Shown one piece after another: positions 61,952 to 64,000 of a stretch of 64,000 nt of DNA; within the stretch, counting starts at the first letter, position 1, and each line of letters opens with the position of its first letter. The stretch is from Emcibacteraceae bacterium (GTDB lineage: Bacteria; Pseudomonadota; Alphaproteobacteria; Sphingomonadales; Emcibacteraceae), in assembly GCA_041396985.1 (NCBI GenBank), contig JAWKXO010000003.1, positions 124,001 to 188,000 on the forward strand. The letters run 5' to 3'. The translations under genes were made by a program, and so were the position numbers. The notes beneath the pieces were generated by a model. That model did not search any database, was not told the DNA's origin, and worked only from the letters and a program-made list of their open reading frames with translations.

Positions 61952-64000
61952 TTAAAACCCTCCTGCTGCGTTTCCAAAGCCGGTAAAATTATCATTTGCC
62001 ACTGCTGACCTTGCCGCGGCCCTAACACCATCCTGATTAAAGCCAAGAACCGGATTAAACCCAATTTCTTCCAGTGGAACCCCCAAGCTTGCTTCATCAA
62101 TTAAATGGCCATACTCTTCCAGCACGGCACGTCCATGACCTGATGTTATGTCAAATGCACGTTCTGCAGCATTCTGCATATTTGTGGCTGCAGCAGCGGC
62201 CGCATCGGCGTTTCCATTTGCACGTGCCCTTGCCCAATCAAGTTTATAACTTTCATAGGCATTCATTGCTTCCCTATACTGGGTAACCAATGATTCATCG
62301 GGGGTCATCAAGGCCCGCTGAATGGTTTTTGCATTTGCCGCCCGTTCCGCGGAAGTTGCACCAACTGTCGGCACGGTTCCCCCTGCATCATGAACTATTG
62401 TGCGCTTAAAGCCATTTGGAAGGTCCTGGAAGCCAAAATTATTACTTTTCAGATCCAGAACAACAAACCCGCCTTCATTAATAAGGTCCTGTGCTCTGGA
62501 AATTGACTCTACCTCATCCAGAGTCATTGGGGTTCGTGCTCCCCGTGCCTGACTGTATGTCGGAACGGGTGCTTTTTCAGCAATCCGAATATTTCTTCCG
62601 GCAAGGACACCATTATCATTTGCAGCAGTTACCTGAAACTCGCCTCGTGCTTCCGGGGTATAAACAAAGTTATCTTTTACTTGTTTGGGCAGGTCAGTAA
62701 AAGCTTGCGTTCCTACATTATCAAGTCTTGCGGTTACCGGGTCCACCTCTCTGCTTAATTTAATGACATTTCCCTGATTTTTACCGTTTAGATCATTCAC
62801 TACGGTAAAGGATCCTCTGCCGACTTCATCCCCCACTTCCAGAACCTGACGCGATCCTGTTGCTGTATCTTCAAGTATTAGAAACCGTCCGGCCCTTGTG
62901 GCCCGGACTGTCGGTGCAGTTGTTAAAGGCACCTGCATCAGGCCATTTTCTGTTCTGAAAACGCCAGGGGGTAAATTGCCCGCCGATGTGCCCGATGGGG
63001 CAGCCCCCGGTATATTATCAACAGGTCCAGCCACCGGTCCGTCAAACAAGGTACCATTCGGGCCGGCATTACCAAGATCCAGAGGGAGGCCACTTTCGCC
63101 GGGCCTTAATGGAAGATTTGTATTCGCGGCCGATGGCACTGGACGTGCGCCAGGTGCATTGGTTGGCGGTATGCCAACTGGCGGATTAGTTGGTGGAATA
63201 CCAATTTCATTAACTGGTATGCCAGATTCTCCCACTGCAAGAGGTGCATTGCTGTTGGCTGCCGAAGGTGCAGGACGGGCACCCGGCGCATTGGTTGGCG
63301 GAATGCCACTGCTGCTAGCGGGTGGCGATGCTGCGCCTGCATTGGTCGGTGGAATCTGTCCGCCGTTGCCACCTGCTACAGGCTGAGTTCCACCCGGGCC
63401 GGTTCTTGATGCGGCAGGGAAAGGTTCATCAAATGCATTTCTGAATTCAGGACCCAGCATTTCATCAAGCCCAATATAAGGACCTTCACGTGGAGGAAGC
63501 ACGGTTGTCGGGCTGGTGGTGCCAGGTCTTAAAGGTGTTGGTCTGGCCGGTGGATAGACCGGTGCCTTCGGCACTTCCCCAAATGCATTGGCAAATTCCG
63601 GACCGAGGATTTCATCAAGCCCCTGATAGGGGACACCTGTTGCATCTTTTGGAATATTCGGAACATCATCAAACGCATTGGCAAATTCGGGGCCCAATAA
63701 TTCGTCAAGGCCCTGGAAGGGACCGTCCCGTGGCGGCAGAGGTGCTGCTGGGGCGGCAGTTCCGGGTCTGAGAGGAGTGGGTCTGACGGGCGGGTAAACA
63801 GGTGCACGTGGTGTCGTGCCAAAGGCGTTGGCAAATTCAGGTCCCAGCAATTCATCCAGCCCCTGATAAGGCAGTGTATCCGAAGCCAATGTCGTAGCAG
63901 GCACCGGTCCATCCAGTGCCCCGGCAAATTCAGGACCAAGTAGCTCATCAAGTCCGATATAAGGACCATCCCGCGGTGGCAGAACGGTTGTCGGGCCTGT
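61952..64000 (-). CDS. Repeat protein with C-terminal kinase-like domain, 5' end beyond window
   Basis: At least 682 residues are encoded; the frame is open to the window edge, so the true start is outside (a GTG at 63904 is only an internal codon). Counting from that GTG: residues 1-160 hold an alternating repeat of GLDELLGPEFANAF-centred units (near 15, 65, 95 and 145, with a fifth before the GTG). Residues 161-330 are a Pro/Gly/Ala-rich linker with IPPTNAPGARP-type repeats. From about 333 a kinase-like domain follows: GRGSFTVV (363-370), VIKL with Lys382, LDLKSNNFGF (Asp484, Lys486, Asn489) and HDAGG (Asp506). It lies upstream of a CsgG-like gene, so export is plausible. I know no characterised homologue. 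Confidence 0.8.
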   Translation of the reverse strand, partial: TGPTTVLPPRDGPYIGLDELLGPEFAGALDGPVPATTLASDTLPYQGLDELLGPEFANAFGTTPRAPVYPPVRPTPLRPGTAAPAAPLPPRDGPFQGLDELLGPEFANAFDDVPNIPKDATGVPYQGLDEILGPEFANAFGEVPKAPVYPPARPTPLRPGTTSPTTVLPPREGPYIGLDEMLGPEFRNAFDEPFPAASRTGPGGTQPVAGGNGGQIPPTNAGAASPPASSSGIPPTNAPGARPAPSAANSNAPLAVGESGIPVNEIGIPPTNPPVGIPPTNAPGARPVPSAANTNLPLRPGESGLPLDLGNAGPNGTLFDGPVAGPVDNIPGAAPSGTSAGNLPPGVFRTENGLMQVPLTTAPTVRATRAGRFLILEDTATGSRQVLEVGDEVGRGSFTVVNDLNGKNQGNVIKLSREVDPVTARLDNVGTQAFTDLPKQVKDNFVYTPEARGEFQVTAANDNGVLAGRNIRIAEKAPVPTYSQARGARTPMTLDEVESISRAQDLINEGGFVVLDLKSNNFGFQDLPNGFKRTIVHDAGGTVPTVGATSAERAANAKTIQRALMTPDESLVTQYREAMNAYESYKLDWARARANGNADAAAAAATNMQNAAERAFDITSGHGRAVLEEYGHLIDEASLGVPLEEIGFNPVLGFNQDGVRAAARSAVANDNFTGFGNAAGGF
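63420..64000 (-). repeat. Coding super-repeat, about 80 residues per unit
   Basis: Translated on the minus strand, units of 50 and 30 residues alternate: a 50-residue A unit carrying APVYPP-RPTPLRPGT and LPPR, and a 30-residue B unit. Each starts with G-L-D-E-[LIM]-L-G-P-E-F. Five copies are visible and the array runs off the window edge. DNA copies are also similar, indicating recent amplification. Confidence 0.85.

Noticed and set aside
61952..63904. Repeat protein starting at the GTG 63904
   Set aside because: The frame and the same repeats continue upstream to the window edge, so this GTG is internal.
1..64000. CRISPR array, prophage or insertion sequence
   Set aside because: No regularly spaced repeats with unique spacers, no integrase or transposase, and no phage structural genes were seen; the coding repeats at 63420-64000 are in-frame protein repeats.

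Overview
This window looks like chromosome from an AT-leaning, aerobic alphaproteobacterium. Evidence: the yqeY-dnaG-rpoD order with an adjacent tRNA(CAT), a DUF1013 protein, a DUF3126 protein, two YdcH-like small proteins, a COQ9-family protein, a DUF2336-type histidine kinase, DivJ/PleC-like dimerization domains, a complete flp-cpaABCDEF-tadBC block and a cbb3 oxidase. I cannot name the genus. I see no insertion sequence, phage, CRISPR array or rRNA operon; nearly everything is dense housekeeping sequence.

Layout. 1-11003: translation genes on the minus strand (lepA, pheT, pheS, rplT, rpmI, infC, thrS), with a SAM methyltransferase between lepA and pheT. Two plus-strand genes (TraB/GumN-like, csaA) split the usual thrS-infC-rpmI-rplT-pheST order. 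infC appears to start at AUA, and a small structured RNA may lie beside it. 11165-26529: small metabolic and envelope genes (hydrolase, SDR, TPR protein, queG, GST, cation transporter, twin secreted TonB-C proteins, ubiX, a diguanylate cyclase, purE-purK, COQ9, rpsU, an SCP2 protein). 26591-40444: a glyoxalase-II-like hydrolase, then a Tad/Flp pilus cluster flanked by two unusual histidine kinases. 40772-51367: lrp, greA, carAB, yqeY-dnaG-rpoD and a CAT tRNA, probably tRNA-Ile2. 51376-58958: a long minus-strand run (group III truncated globin, a small membrane protein, a DUF1971 protein, ccoNOQP, a DUF2189 protein, a CBS protein, a superoxide dismutase) facing a divergent NsrR-like regulator, which reads as a nitrosative/low-oxygen respiratory module. 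59141-64000: a TauE-like permease, then a three-gene minus-strand set: a CsgG-like channel protein, a small exported protein, and a large protein that runs off the window edge.

The most unusual element is that last set. The edge protein has an alternating repeat (about 80 residues per super-repeat) built on GLDELLGPEFANAF, a Pro/Gly-rich linker, and a C-terminal region with the spaced motifs of a minimal protein kinase (GRGSF loop, VIK lysine, D-L-K-S-N-N catalytic loop, HDAGG metal motif). Beside a CsgG-type gene it could be an exported kinase-like protein; I know of no described system with this arrangement. Also notable are complementary catalytic-site lesions in the two kinases flanking the pilus genes, and an 18-bp inverted repeat at the 3' end of the CsgG-like gene next to a cluster of CAGGGAA-type repeats.
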